8,123 bases of DNA from Deltaproteobacteria bacterium (GTDB taxonomy: Bacteria > Desulfobacterota > Syntrophia > Syntrophales > UBA5619): NCBI GenBank assembly GCA_026388365.1, contig JAPLJW010000082.1, positions 1-8,123 of the forward strand, read 5' to 3'. The notes beneath the pieces are model-generated. The model was not told the origin of the DNA. It worked only from the letters and a program-made list of their open reading frames with translations, and ran no database searches. The translations under genes and the position numbers were made by a program. Below are positions 1 to 6,322 of this stretch, piece after piece; position 1 is the stretch's first letter; each line of letters begins with the position of its first letter.

Positions 1-1264
1 CCGGGAAGAAGAACAGCAAGCCCCAGACAAGGACCAAAGAGATCAGGAAAGGCATGACGCCCTTGTAGATCTGGCCGATCGGCACACCAGTAATATTCTT
101 GACGACGAACACGCACACCGCCACGGGCGGAATGACCACCCCGATGGCGACAACGATGGCGATGAGGATCCCGAACCAGATGGGATCGAAGCCCAGTTTG
201 AGAACAGCGGGGAAGAAGATCGGCGTCGCCAGGATCATGAAGGGAAGATCGTCGATGAAAGAGCCGCCTGTTTCATAAATAAGACAGATGATGATCAGGA
301 TCATGTAACGGTTCATGGGAAGCATGACAACCCAGTCCGCCAGTTTCTGGGGGACGTTGGTCACGGCCATGAAATGGCCGAGGATGACCGATCCGGCGAT
401 AATCATGAGGATCATGCCGGCGATGTTGAGGGTTTCCCCAACGGATTTGATATAGGTCCTGATCGTCATGTCCCGTCTGACGAACGCCAGGATCAACAGG
501 GCAAACACGCCGACCGCCGCCGCCTCCGAGGGGGTGAAGAAGCCCGCCATGATCCCGCCGACGACCAACAGAAATACCATCAGGACCCAGATGATCTCGG
601 GTAACGTGCGGATCCGGGCCTGCCAGGTGGACCGCTCCGACAGGGGGGCGACCTTCGGATCGATTTTTGCCCATGCGTAGATGATGACTACAAAAAACGC
701 CGCGATGAGCAGGCCGGGGATGATCCCGGCGAGAAAGAGCTTCCCGATGGATTGTTCGGTGATGATCCCATAGAGGATGAGGACCACACTGGGGGGGATC
801 ATGCAGCCGAGGGTTCCCACCGTCGCCACGAACCCTGTCGAGAGCCGCTTGTCATAGTTATAGCGGTCCATCTCCGGAATTGCGACGCTGGCAAAGGTCG
901 CCGCGGTGGCCGTCGATGAGCCGCAGATCGCCTTGAAACCGGCCGCGCCGACCACCGTCGCCATCGCCAGCCCCCCGGGGATATGGCCGATGAATTTGTT
1001 CGCCGAACCGTAAAGTCTCTGCGCAATTCCCGCGTTCAAACCGATCTGCCCCATCAACATGAAGAGGGGGAAAACCGTATACCCGTAATTCGTGAAGGCC
1101 TCAAAAAGGTCCCCTCCCAAGAGAGTGAGAGCCGCGGAGAAACCGTTCAGGTATGCAAAGCCAAGAAAGCCGACCAGGGCCATCGCAAAGCCGAGTTCAA
1201 TGCCGGTGACAAAAAGCGCCAACAGAAAAACCAGCGCCAAGATACAGGTGGTCGTCTCATTCAT
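1..1264 (-). CDS. dctM: TRAP transporter large permease, DctM family (C-terminus cut by window edge)
   Basis: This is the large membrane subunit of a tripartite ATP-independent periplasmic transporter. It carries the ion-coupled uptake of an organic acid delivered by a periplasmic binding protein. The frame is open from ATG at 1264 to the left edge, giving 421 codons. Family members are about 425-440 residues, so only a short tail is missing. Almost the whole protein is hydrophobic, with roughly a dozen membrane segments. Family signatures are FPLFMLMGQIGLNAG (about residues 65-79), GSSTATAATFASVAIPEM (about 114-131), a GTLGCMIPPS loop followed by YGIITEQSIGKLFLAGIIPG, and FTPSEAAAVGVFALL in the second half. 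The start is backed by GGAGGG a few bases upstream. It overlaps the end of dctQ by 8 bp, so translation is probably coupled. The family is certain; the substrate cannot be read from the sequence, and no DctP gene is visible. Confidence 0.95.
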   Translation of the reverse strand, partial: MNETTTCILALVFLLALFVTGIELGFAMALVGFLGFAYLNGFSAALTLLGGDLFEAFTNYGYTVFPLFMLMGQIGLNAGIAQRLYGSANKFIGHIPGGLAMATVVGAAGFKAICGSSTATAATFASVAIPEMDRYNYDKRLSTGFVATVGTLGCMIPPSVVLILYGIITEQSIGKLFLAGIIPGLLIAAFFVVIIYAWAKIDPKVAPLSERSTWQARIRTLPEIIWVLMVFLLVVGGIMAGFFTPSEAAAVGVFALLILAFVRRDMTIRTYIKSVGETLNIAGMILMIIAGSVILGHFMAVTNVPQKLADWVVMLPMNRYMILIIICLIYETGGSFIDDLPFMILATPIFFPAVLKLGFDPIWFGILIAIVVAIGVVIPPVAVCVFVVKNITGVPIGQIYKGVMPFLISLVLVWGLLFFFP

Positions 1265-1736
1265 GGCGTTCCCTCCAGCTTTTCACGATCTCGATGATAA
1301 ACACGAAACATTCGACGAAACAGCAGATCCCTACAGCATAGGCCAGCGGGTAAAACGGCAGCTTGATGGTCGGGGACGTTTCCCCTGAAATCCGATATTC
1401 ATTGCCGACGCCGAAGAGACTGTATCCGATGAGGACAAACAGGATGATGCACAACACCCGGGTAAAGATGTTCATGAGCGCCCTGTTTCTCTTGGAAAGC
1501 CTGTCTATAAAATCCATGTAGATGTGCTGCCGGGCGAGGGAGACCTTGGGCATGGCACACCCGATGACCAACGCCAGCATAAAGCCGGCCACTTCATACG
1601 TGCCCATAACGGGGTGTCCGAACGCCCGCCCGACCACATCCGCGACGGTCAAGAACATCATCAGCGTCAGTGCGGTTCCCGCGATAACGGCAAGCAATTT
1701 GCTCGTCTTCTGAAGAATGCCGAACATGGTATCCAT
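1257..1736 (-). CDS. dctQ: TRAP transporter small permease, DctQ family
   Basis: This is the small membrane subunit of the TRAP transporter, which pairs with DctM in the inner membrane. It is 159 residues, the usual size for DctQ, with four hydrophobic segments at about residues 14-35, 44-65, 88-110 and 124-148. The family pattern is visible: a Gly-Arg after TM1 and PVMGTYEVAGFML leading into TM2, a charged cytoplasmic loop (SLARQHIYMDFIDRLSKR), and ETSPTIKLPFYPLAYAVG before TM4. The frame is open upstream to 1880, but the ATG at 1736 is preferred because GGAGGA lies 8 bases before it and the sequence upstream is Arg-rich and not membrane-like. Another ATG three codons in (1727) is possible. 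The UGA stop overlaps the start of dctM. It lies 59 bases after the ferredoxin stop, with no terminator visible between. Confidence 0.93.
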   Translation of the reverse strand: MDTMFGILQKTSKLLAVIAGTALTLMMFLTVADVVGRAFGHPVMGTYEVAGFMLALVIGCAMPKVSLARQHIYMDFIDRLSKRNRALMNIFTRVLCIILFVLIGYSLFGVGNEYRISGETSPTIKLPFYPLAYAVGICCFVECFVFIIEIVKSWRERHE

Positions 1737-1795
1737 ATGCTCCGTCCTCCAATACCTGCGATAAGGTGCAATACGCTTTACGGTTGGATGTTTGG

Positions 1796-1999
1796 CTACG
1801 CCGGAGTCCCGGCGGCCTCTATGTTTTCTTCCACAAAGCCGATCGCCTGGCAGGGACAGTTGGCTTCGCAAGTGCCGCATTCAATGCAGATGTCGGGATC
1901 GATATGACACTGGGTTTCACCTTCAGAAATCGCTCCGACTTCGCAACCGGAGACACAAGCGCTGCAAAGGATGCACTCGCTGTTTATCACATATGGCAT
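1796..1999 (-). CDS. Small 2x[4Fe-4S] bacterial-type ferredoxin
   Basis: This is a 67-residue soluble low-potential electron carrier of the clostridial (bacterial dicluster) type. The first cluster motif is CILCSACVSGC (Cys 9, 12, 15, 19) and the second is CIECGTCEANCP (Cys 38, 41, 44, 48), giving the eight ligands for two [4Fe-4S] clusters. The internal duplication is clear (CEVGAI and CPCQAI after each cluster). Cys19 is followed by Glu, where most relatives have Pro. Cys31 and Cys50 are extra, non-ligand cysteines. The start at 1999 follows a purine-rich AGGAAGGA stretch about 9 bases upstream. It sits between the unknown gene and the TRAP genes and downstream of an FMN nitroreductase, so it may pass electrons to or from that flavoprotein. 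That partnership is inferred from position only. The stop is UAG. Confidence 0.93.
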   Translation of the reverse strand: MPYVINSECILCSACVSGCEVGAISEGETQCHIDPDICIECGTCEANCPCQAIGFVEENIEAAGTPA

Positions 2000-2041
2000 A
2001 TGATCTTTTCCTTCCTGCTCGCCATAACGGCCCTTCTTCCT

Positions 2042-2152
2042 TCAACCCATGTAGATCTTTCGCAGATCGATCACCTCGCGGATGATGCGAAGCTGCTCCT
2101 TCCCGTGCGGCTCCGTGAACGGCACATGCGGGGGAACGACCGGGGCATACAC
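2042..2152 (-). CDS. Possible 36-residue micro-protein, or readthrough tail of the upstream gene
   Basis: This is a short stretch that reads like protein. It begins VYAPVVPPHVPFTEP and ends in a charged amphipathic segment REVIDLRKIYMG before a UGA. About 79% of codons from the tandem UGA to this stop end in G or C, as in the real genes here. The other two minus-strand frames over the same bases give Arg/Ser-rich, unprotein-like sequence. The only possible start in frame is GTG at 2152. GAGGAGG precedes it but ends only one base away; using the GAGG part alone gives a 4-base spacing. The frame is the same as that of the unknown gene upstream, separated from it by two UGA codons. It may therefore be a coupled micro-gene, a readthrough or selenocysteine extension, or a decayed tail. 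No family recognised. Confidence 0.35.
   Translation of the reverse strand: MYAPVVPPHVPFTEPHGKEQLRIIREVIDLRKIYMG
2122..2152 (-). other. Stem-loop just downstream of tandem UGA (candidate recoding element)
   Basis: On the minus strand GUGUAUGC (2152-2145) can pair with GCAUGUGC (2129-2122), an 8-bp stem around a 15-base loop. Four pairs nearest the loop are Watson-Crick, the next three are G-U wobbles, and the closing pair is G-C. The loop contains GGUC at 2141-2138. The GG lies 18-19 bases after the second UGA, inside the 16-37 base range described for bacterial SECIS apical loops. The lower stem is weak and no selenocysteine machinery is visible in this window, so the function is speculative. 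Confidence 0.25.
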
Positions 2153-2161
2153 GCCTCCTCA

Positions 2162-2620
2162 TCAACAAGGCTTTTTTTCAAACAGAACGATCAAAACCTC
2201 GCAAGCGCCATCCACCAGCTTGATCTCGGCCAGTTCCGCGGGACGGTTCAACTTTTCGTCGACGGCCAGCACGATCATGTTGGCGGGCAGGCAGGCGAAG
2301 GGCTTGGTTTCATGGGCCATCATCCGGTCTTCGACGGGGCGGTGGGTGCAACCCGCGATCCTCACCCGCAGCAGCCGTCCGTCGATCGCAAGGGACATGC
2401 CGTCGATGATCCCGTTCTCCTTGAGAACGCCTTCGATGACCGCCACCATATCGTCCATTTCGGTGGACTGAATCTTCGGAAGGCACTTGGTCCGGAAAAA
2501 ATCACGACCCAGGGTGGTCAACCGGAAACGGGCGCCTTTGCCACGCTCATCCCAGAAGGCCTTCTCCAGCTCGAAGATCATGTCATTGGCATAGTCTCGG
2601 GAAATGATGTCCTTATTCAT
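2162..2620 (-). CDS. Unrecognised 152-residue Cys-containing protein
   Basis: I do not recognise this family. The 152-residue product is soluble, with no signal peptide or membrane segment. The N-terminal third is helical and charged (MIFELEKAFWDERGKGARF). A mixed alpha/beta part follows. The most conserved-looking stretch is GCTHRP (residues 90-95), ETKPFACLPAN (104-114) and a hydrophobic strand, CEVLIVLFEKKPC, at the end. Cys91, His93, His103 and Cys110 could form a metal or cofactor site, but that is a guess. Its ATG overlaps the nitroreductase stop (ATGA, 4 bp), with AAGGAGA just upstream, so the two are translationally coupled and probably work together. It ends in tandem UGA codons just after Cys152, and the same frame then stays protein-like for 38 more codons. 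A run of seven A (2172-2178) lies four codons before the stop. Confidence 0.8.
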   Translation of the reverse strand: MNKDIISRDYANDMIFELEKAFWDERGKGARFRLTTLGRDFFRTKCLPKIQSTEMDDMVAVIEGVLKENGIIDGMSLAIDGRLLRVRIAGCTHRPVEDRMMAHETKPFACLPANMIVLAVDEKLNRPAELAEIKLVDGACEVLIVLFEKKPC

Positions 2621-3291
2621 ACTGTCTCCTTATAGTAGGGCTCTCCCCATGTCTCGGAAAAAACGAGCTGGTTTATGGGGATGCGGGGACGTTGACGGTG
2701 CGGCCGGGTCGGGTGGCCCAGGGAGATCAGGCTGATCGTCTTGAATCCCTCCGGGATGCCCAGCAATTCCTTCGTGCGCTCCTCCTCGCGGACGTCGAAA
2801 CAGACCGCGATGACCCAGCAGGCCCCCAGGCCCAGGGCAGTGATCATCAGCAGCATGTTCTCGATGGCGGCCGAGGTGTCGTACGGCGTATCCCAGACAT
2901 CCTTCTTGCCGCAAACCATGATCGTGACCGGCGCATTCTCGGAAAACTGGGATACCTGTCCCGAGGTCAGTTTCTCGAATGCAGCCTTCTTCTTGGCCTC
3001 ATCCTGCAACGTGGCAAAGCGCGCCTGCATCTGATGCGTGACGAACTCCGCCGTGAAGCGGCGTCCGCTTCCCCCGCCGGCCAGGGCCGCCAGCTTCTTG
3101 CGCCTTTCCGGATCCTTGACCACGATAAACCGCCAGGGCTGAGCATTCTCGCCCGAGGGCGCCTGCCTGCCCGCTTCCAGGATCATCGCAAGATCCTCTT
3201 CGGAGACGGGTTCATCCGTCCATTCCCGGATGCTGCGGCGATCCTGAATGACCTTCATGGTCGCTTCAGCCAAACTGTACGTTTCCGACAT
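2617..3291 (-). CDS. Nitroreductase-family FMN protein
   Basis: This is a 224-residue nitroreductase-fold flavoprotein. Members bind FMN as dimers and carry out NAD(P)H- or ferredoxin-linked two-electron reductions of nitro groups, quinones, enones or flavins. The motifs are RRSIREW (18-24, phosphate/FMN contacts), APSGENAQPWRF (44-55), GLGACW (154-159) and LGHP (191-194), in the expected order and spacing. The start at 3291 has GGAGGAGG seven bases upstream. It is the first gene after the promoter region and is coupled by a 4-bp overlap to the unknown gene downstream. The ferredoxin in the same operon is a plausible electron partner. The true substrate cannot be told from the sequence; the family is broad, and anaerobes use such proteins in varied roles. 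Confidence 0.92.
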   Translation of the reverse strand: MSETYSLAEATMKVIQDRRSIREWTDEPVSEEDLAMILEAGRQAPSGENAQPWRFIVVKDPERRKKLAALAGGGSGRRFTAEFVTHQMQARFATLQDEAKKKAAFEKLTSGQVSQFSENAPVTIMVCGKKDVWDTPYDTSAAIENMLLMITALGLGACWVIAVCFDVREEERTKELLGIPEGFKTISLISLGHPTRPHRQRPRIPINQLVFSETWGEPYYKETV

Positions 3292-3335
3292 CGCTCATCC
3301 TCCTCCCTGGAATCCCTTCAATGACATTCCATACA

Positions 3336-3352
3336 ATGAAATTATATTTCAT
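3336..3352. promoter_or_regulatory. Perfect 17-bp palindrome, candidate operator
   Basis: Arms ATGAAAT and ATTTCAT surround a 3-base centre, a perfect 7-3-7 inverted repeat that is AT-rich in GC-rich surroundings. It lies about +5 to +21 relative to the start of transcription expected from the promoter at 3364-3393, and 44 bases before the nitroreductase start. That is a typical repressor position. The regulator is not in this window. Confidence 0.55.
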
Positions 3353-3363
3353 AAAGTGAGTGC

Positions 3364-3393
3364 ATTTTACCGACAGTGGCACCTCGTTGTCAA
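3364..3393 (-). promoter_or_regulatory. Sigma70-type promoter of the nitroreductase-TRAP operon
   Basis: A perfect -35 box TTGACA (3393-3388) is followed by an 18-base spacer and a -10 box TAAAAT (3369-3364, five of six matches to TATAAT). Transcription would start near 3357, giving a leader of about 65 bases before the nitroreductase ATG at 3291. There is no competing gene on either strand here. Confidence 0.65.
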
Positions 3394-3428
3394 GAAACTT
3401 TTACAGCAACTTTTACGGGGTCAAGAAA
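3389..3428. repeat. Paired direct repeats at and upstream of the -35 box
   Basis: AACTTTTAC occurs at 3396-3404 and again at 3408-3416, so the copies start 12 bases apart. GTCAAGAAA occurs at 3389-3397 and 3420-3428, 31 bases apart, flanking the first pair. The right-hand copy of the outer repeat carries a second -35-like TTGACC on the minus strand. The layout directly upstream of the promoter suggests activator sites or a duplicated promoter element. Confidence 0.45.
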
Positions 3429-3449
3429 TCCGGCTCACATCCTTGACCC
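3418..3449. repeat. Inverted repeat after the CaiB/BaiF gene
   Basis: GGGTCAAG (3418-3425) and CTTGACCC (3442-3449) are perfect 8-base inverted arms around a 16-base loop. It lies 36 bases past the CaiB/BaiF stop. No T-run follows on the minus strand, so it is not a standard intrinsic terminator. It may still slow transcription or bind a regulator, and the right arm of the hairpin overlaps one of the direct repeats. Confidence 0.4.
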
Positions 3450-3485
3450 GGGAGGGCGTCGGGAAAGCGACATCCACTGGCAGTC

Positions 3486-4676
3486 TCAAACGACACCGTT
3501 TTCCTTGAGTTTCTGTATCTCCTGCGGACTGATCCCCAGGAGTTGGGAGTAAATTTCCTCATTGTGCTCACCGACCGCGGGAGCGGGCATCTTTCTGTCT
3601 CCCGGCGTCTTGGACATCTTGAATACCGAGCCGAGGAGCTTGAGTTTTCCGGAAATGGGCTGGTTCACCTCGACAAACATCTCCCGGCTTGCCAGATGGG
3701 GGTCATTGGCCACCTGCTCAAAACTGGGCAGAGGCGAGCAGGCTACCTGATTCTTCTTGAGAGCCGTCATGATTTCCTCGACCGTTCTTTCCCGACAGAA
3801 TCCGTCCATCAGGGCGTTGACCGTTTCCCGGTTTTTCACCCGGTTATCGCGGGTGACGAAGCGCTGGTCGCCGCTGAGGTCCTCCCTGCCGATCGCCTGC
3901 AGGACCTTTTGCCATTGGGCATCCGCAATGGTGCAAATAATAACGGCGCCGTCCTTGGCATTGTAGCTGCCGAACGGGACGGAGCTGGCGAACTGGTTGC
4001 CGAATTTTGGGGGGATCTTGCCCGTGGTAAAATAGTCGGCGCGATCCGGGAAAACGAGTGCCCACACGCCGTCCTGCATGGAGATGTCGATCGCCTGCCC
4101 CTCGCCCGATATCGTCCGGTAATGCAGGGCCGCCAGGATGGCGATCGTGGCATTGAATCCCGACAGATAGTCTCCGATGGAGATACCCGTCCTCAGCGGC
4201 TCGCCTTCGGGGTAGCCCGTCACGGCCATCAACCCGCCCATCGCCTGGCTGACCACGTCATAGGAGATGTCCAAACGCCGGGGACCGGTATGTCCGAAGC
4301 CCGAGATGGAGGCGTAAATGAGTCGCGGATTGATTTTGCTCAGTTCTTCATAGCCAAGGCCCAGTTTCTCCATGCCCCCGGTGGCAAAGTTTTCCACAAG
4401 GATGTCCGCTTTCGCCGCCAGCGCCAGAGCCATTTCCCGGCCCTTCGGGTTCTTGAGGTTCAGGGTGACGCTCTTTTTCCCCCGGTTCCGGTCGAGGAAT
4501 TGAAACGACTCACGTTGATCGGTCAGCGGCGTGGCGCCCCTCTCCGGCTCGCCCTTGCCCGGCATTTCCACCTTGATGACCTCGGCCCCCAGCTCACTCA
4601 ACAACATGGTACAATACGGGCCTGACAGATACTGCGTAAAATCCAATACCTTGACACCTTCCAATGCCTTAGCCAT
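3486..4676 (-). CDS. Class III CoA-transferase, CaiB/BaiF family
   Basis: This 396-residue enzyme moves CoA between carboxylic acids through an aspartyl-CoA anhydride/thioester intermediate in the cytoplasm. Family landmarks appear in order: LDFTQYLSGPYCTMLLSELG then AEVIKVE (11-37), NRGKKSVTLNLKNPKGR (64-80), DILVENF (91-97), YASISGFG (121-128), GGLMAVTGYPEGEPLRTG (147-164), and SIGDYLSGFNA, in which Asp169 is the expected catalytic residue (the same number as in formyl-CoA transferase). GEGQAIDISMQD and a full-length C-terminal domain follow. The start at 4676 has AAGGAGAGG just upstream. It follows the class I transferase homologue by 121 bases and is the last gene before the regulatory gap. 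Relatives act on carnitine, oxalate/formate, (R)-benzylsuccinate, bile acids and others, so substrate is open. Its position with a mutase suggests a branched di-acid or its product. Confidence 0.93.
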   Translation of the reverse strand: MAKALEGVKVLDFTQYLSGPYCTMLLSELGAEVIKVEMPGKGEPERGATPLTDQRESFQFLDRNRGKKSVTLNLKNPKGREMALALAAKADILVENFATGGMEKLGLGYEELSKINPRLIYASISGFGHTGPRRLDISYDVVSQAMGGLMAVTGYPEGEPLRTGISIGDYLSGFNATIAILAALHYRTISGEGQAIDISMQDGVWALVFPDRADYFTTGKIPPKFGNQFASSVPFGSYNAKDGAVIICTIADAQWQKVLQAIGREDLSGDQRFVTRDNRVKNRETVNALMDGFCRERTVEEIMTALKKNQVACSPLPSFEQVANDPHLASREMFVEVNQPISGKLKLLGSVFKMSKTPGDRKMPAPAVGEHNEEIYSQLLGISPQEIQKLKENGVV

Positions 4677-4707
4677 TTGCCCTCTCCTTTCATGTAATTC
4701 GGGTGTC

Positions 4708-4724
4708 GATGCGGCGCGCGCATC
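4708..4724. repeat. Small GC-rich hairpin between the two CoA-transferase genes
   Basis: GATGCG and CGCATC are perfect 6-base arms around a 5-base GCGCG loop. It lies in the 121-base gap, about 30 bases before the CaiB/BaiF start codon. No T-run follows. It could affect mRNA processing or translation of the downstream gene; nothing else is visible in the gap. Confidence 0.35.
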
Positions 4725-4797
4725 CTCCCGACGATCGGCTCCGCTGTCACCTTCCCGTATTCCACCCAGCGGATGCCCCTTCTGAATCAGCGATGAA

Positions 4798-6321
4798 TCA
4801 AGGCGGTGTCCGCCCAGACCTGGAGTCGGATTTTTTCATGCTGCCCGATTGCGTGAGGCGCAAATGAAATGAACCGCTTTCCTCCGGCAAAACAGGGATG
4901 TGTCCCGGCTCCTTTTCTGCCCGGTCCAGATAGTCCGACAGCATCTCCCGATAATCGGGGTGCGCGCATTGCCGGATGATCTCCCGAGCCCGCTCCCGGG
5001 GGTCTTTGCCGCGCAGGTCGGCCAGCCCCTGCTCGGTCACCAGGACATCTACGTCATGCTCCGTATGGTCGACATGGGATACCATCGGGACGATTGAGGA
5101 GATGTTCCCTCCTTTGGTGGTCGAGCGCGCGATGAAGATCGAGCAAGGACTGTTCCGGGCATAATCGTACGTGCCCCCAATGCCGGCCATGATCTTTGTG
5201 CCAAGCACATGGCTTGAGTTCACCTGCCCCTGGAGATCCATCTCCAGGCAGCCGTTGATCGCAATCACCCCCATCCTCTGGATAAGCTCCGGGGAGTTGA
5301 TGACCGTAAAAGGACGCAGGACCATCACCTTTTTGAAACGCTCCGGATCCTGCTCGAATCGCTTCCAGGCCTCGCTTGAGAGCCGCAGGGCTATTCCCTC
5401 CACCCACTCGACCTTCCCCGCCTCGACCAGTTCGAAAACAGGGTCGGTGACCATGGGCAAGTGAAAACGAAAGTTCTTGAACCCGCCTTCACCGATCTTC
5501 TGCATCATGCTCCCGAACAATTCCCCGAATCCCAGTTCGAAGGGCGGCAAGGATTCGCTGAGCCTCCCGGCGGCGACCTCCTTTCTGAAGAAATCGACGA
5601 GGTACTGGCCGATGGCCGCCCCCATCGCATCGGGCTTCGCCTCCTTGGAAGGCTTGTCGCCCAGATCGGAGATGACGATCGCCTTGATCTTCCCGGGATC
5701 GACCAGGAAGTAGGGTACGCCGATTCGCTTGAGGGGATTGCCATTGCCGACGACCGGAATGGGATCGTCTCCACGCTGATAGATGTCGTGCAGACCCTCG
5801 AGAGACAACGGGCGGTTCAGATTGATTTCCACGATGACCTGGGAGGCGGCTTCGATCCATTCTGGTGCATCGTAGACCGCTGTCGAGGGGATGATCTGGC
5901 CGGTCTCTGTCAGACCGACCGCCTCGATCACCGCCATATCCACGGTGCCGAACCAGCCCCGTTTCACCTGGAGCGGCAGCGACGACCCCTTGCCTTCGAT
6001 GAACGTCACCTCACCGCGATTGATGCCTCCCCTGAGTTTCTCGCCGCCGACGGCGCCGATCCGTCTCCGGATGCCTCCGGCCTCGAAGAGGACGTCTTCG
6101 AACTCGGAACTCAACGGTCCGGCACACATCAGGTCGATCTTGATCCCGCCCTGCGCCCTGATCCGCTCCGCAAGAGCGCCAAACGTGGCCTTGGGGAAAC
6201 CCATGGTGCTCCCCGAAGTGGCGACCAACATCCCGTCCCGGAAAAGCAGGGCAGCCTCTTCGGCCGTCATGACTTTGTTCAGGGATTCACGATGTCGGAT
6301 CCGATCACCGATGTCGCCCAT
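4798..6321 (-). CDS. Acetyl-CoA hydrolase / class I CoA-transferase homologue lacking the catalytic Glu
   Basis: This is a 507-residue member of the acetyl-CoA hydrolase/succinyl-CoA:acetate CoA-transferase family (Ach1/Cat1/AarC/YgfH type), which normally swaps CoA through a glutamyl-CoA thioester. The C-terminal domain is typical: NGCLEMDLQGQVNSSHVLGT (356-375), SSIVPMVSHVDHTEHDVDVL (408-427), VTEQGLADLRGKDPRERA and CAHPDYR. The region holding the catalytic Glu in relatives (YTEVLQD, IHTEMISD) reads FHLPMVTDP here, putting Pro289 at the Glu position. The nearby G-V-G-N-I-A-N motif is replaced by GFGELFG. The open frame extends further upstream, but the ATG at 6321 is chosen because it is one base after the small-subunit stop and has GGGGGG just before it. 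YgfH-type transferases often neighbour methylmalonyl-CoA mutase. Here the activity may be lost or changed. The last ~15 residues are a polar tail. Confidence 0.9.
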   Translation of the reverse strand: MGDIGDRIRHRESLNKVMTAEEAALLFRDGMLVATSGSTMGFPKATFGALAERIRAQGGIKIDLMCAGPLSSEFEDVLFEAGGIRRRIGAVGGEKLRGGINRGEVTFIEGKGSSLPLQVKRGWFGTVDMAVIEAVGLTETGQIIPSTAVYDAPEWIEAASQVIVEINLNRPLSLEGLHDIYQRGDDPIPVVGNGNPLKRIGVPYFLVDPGKIKAIVISDLGDKPSKEAKPDAMGAAIGQYLVDFFRKEVAAGRLSESLPPFELGFGELFGSMMQKIGEGGFKNFRFHLPMVTDPVFELVEAGKVEWVEGIALRLSSEAWKRFEQDPERFKKVMVLRPFTVINSPELIQRMGVIAINGCLEMDLQGQVNSSHVLGTKIMAGIGGTYDYARNSPCSIFIARSTTKGGNISSIVPMVSHVDHTEHDVDVLVTEQGLADLRGKDPRERAREIIRQCAHPDYREMLSDYLDRAEKEPGHIPVLPEESGSFHLRLTQSGSMKKSDSRSGRTPP

Positions 6322-6322
6322 T

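Noticed and set aside
1737..1880. 48-residue upstream extension of DctQ.
   Set aside because: It overlaps the ferredoxin gene and is Arg-rich. The ATG at 1736 has GGAGGA at good spacing and gives the normal DctQ length.
2042..2044. A third in-frame UGA that would join the tail to the ferredoxin as one long protein, suggesting UGA recoding as Trp or Gly.
   Set aside because: UGA clearly acts as stop in the nitroreductase, CaiB/BaiF, class I transferase and dctQ genes. The ferredoxin starts naturally at its own ATG with a purine-rich upstream site, and the 14 codons before it look like spacer.
2171..2177. A-AAA-AAG slippery heptamer, in the right phase for -1 frameshifting, four codons before the tandem UGA.
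   Set aside because: The -1 frame gives an Arg-rich, unprotein-like product that overlaps the ferredoxin, and the +1 frame also soon turns Arg/Ser-rich. The protein-like tail is already in frame 0, so neither frameshifting nor a homopolymer sequencing error would explain it.
3418..3449. Inverted repeat considered as an intrinsic terminator for the CaiB/BaiF gene.
   Set aside because: The stem is only 8 bp with a 16-base loop and no T-run follows on the minus strand, so it is listed as an inverted repeat only.
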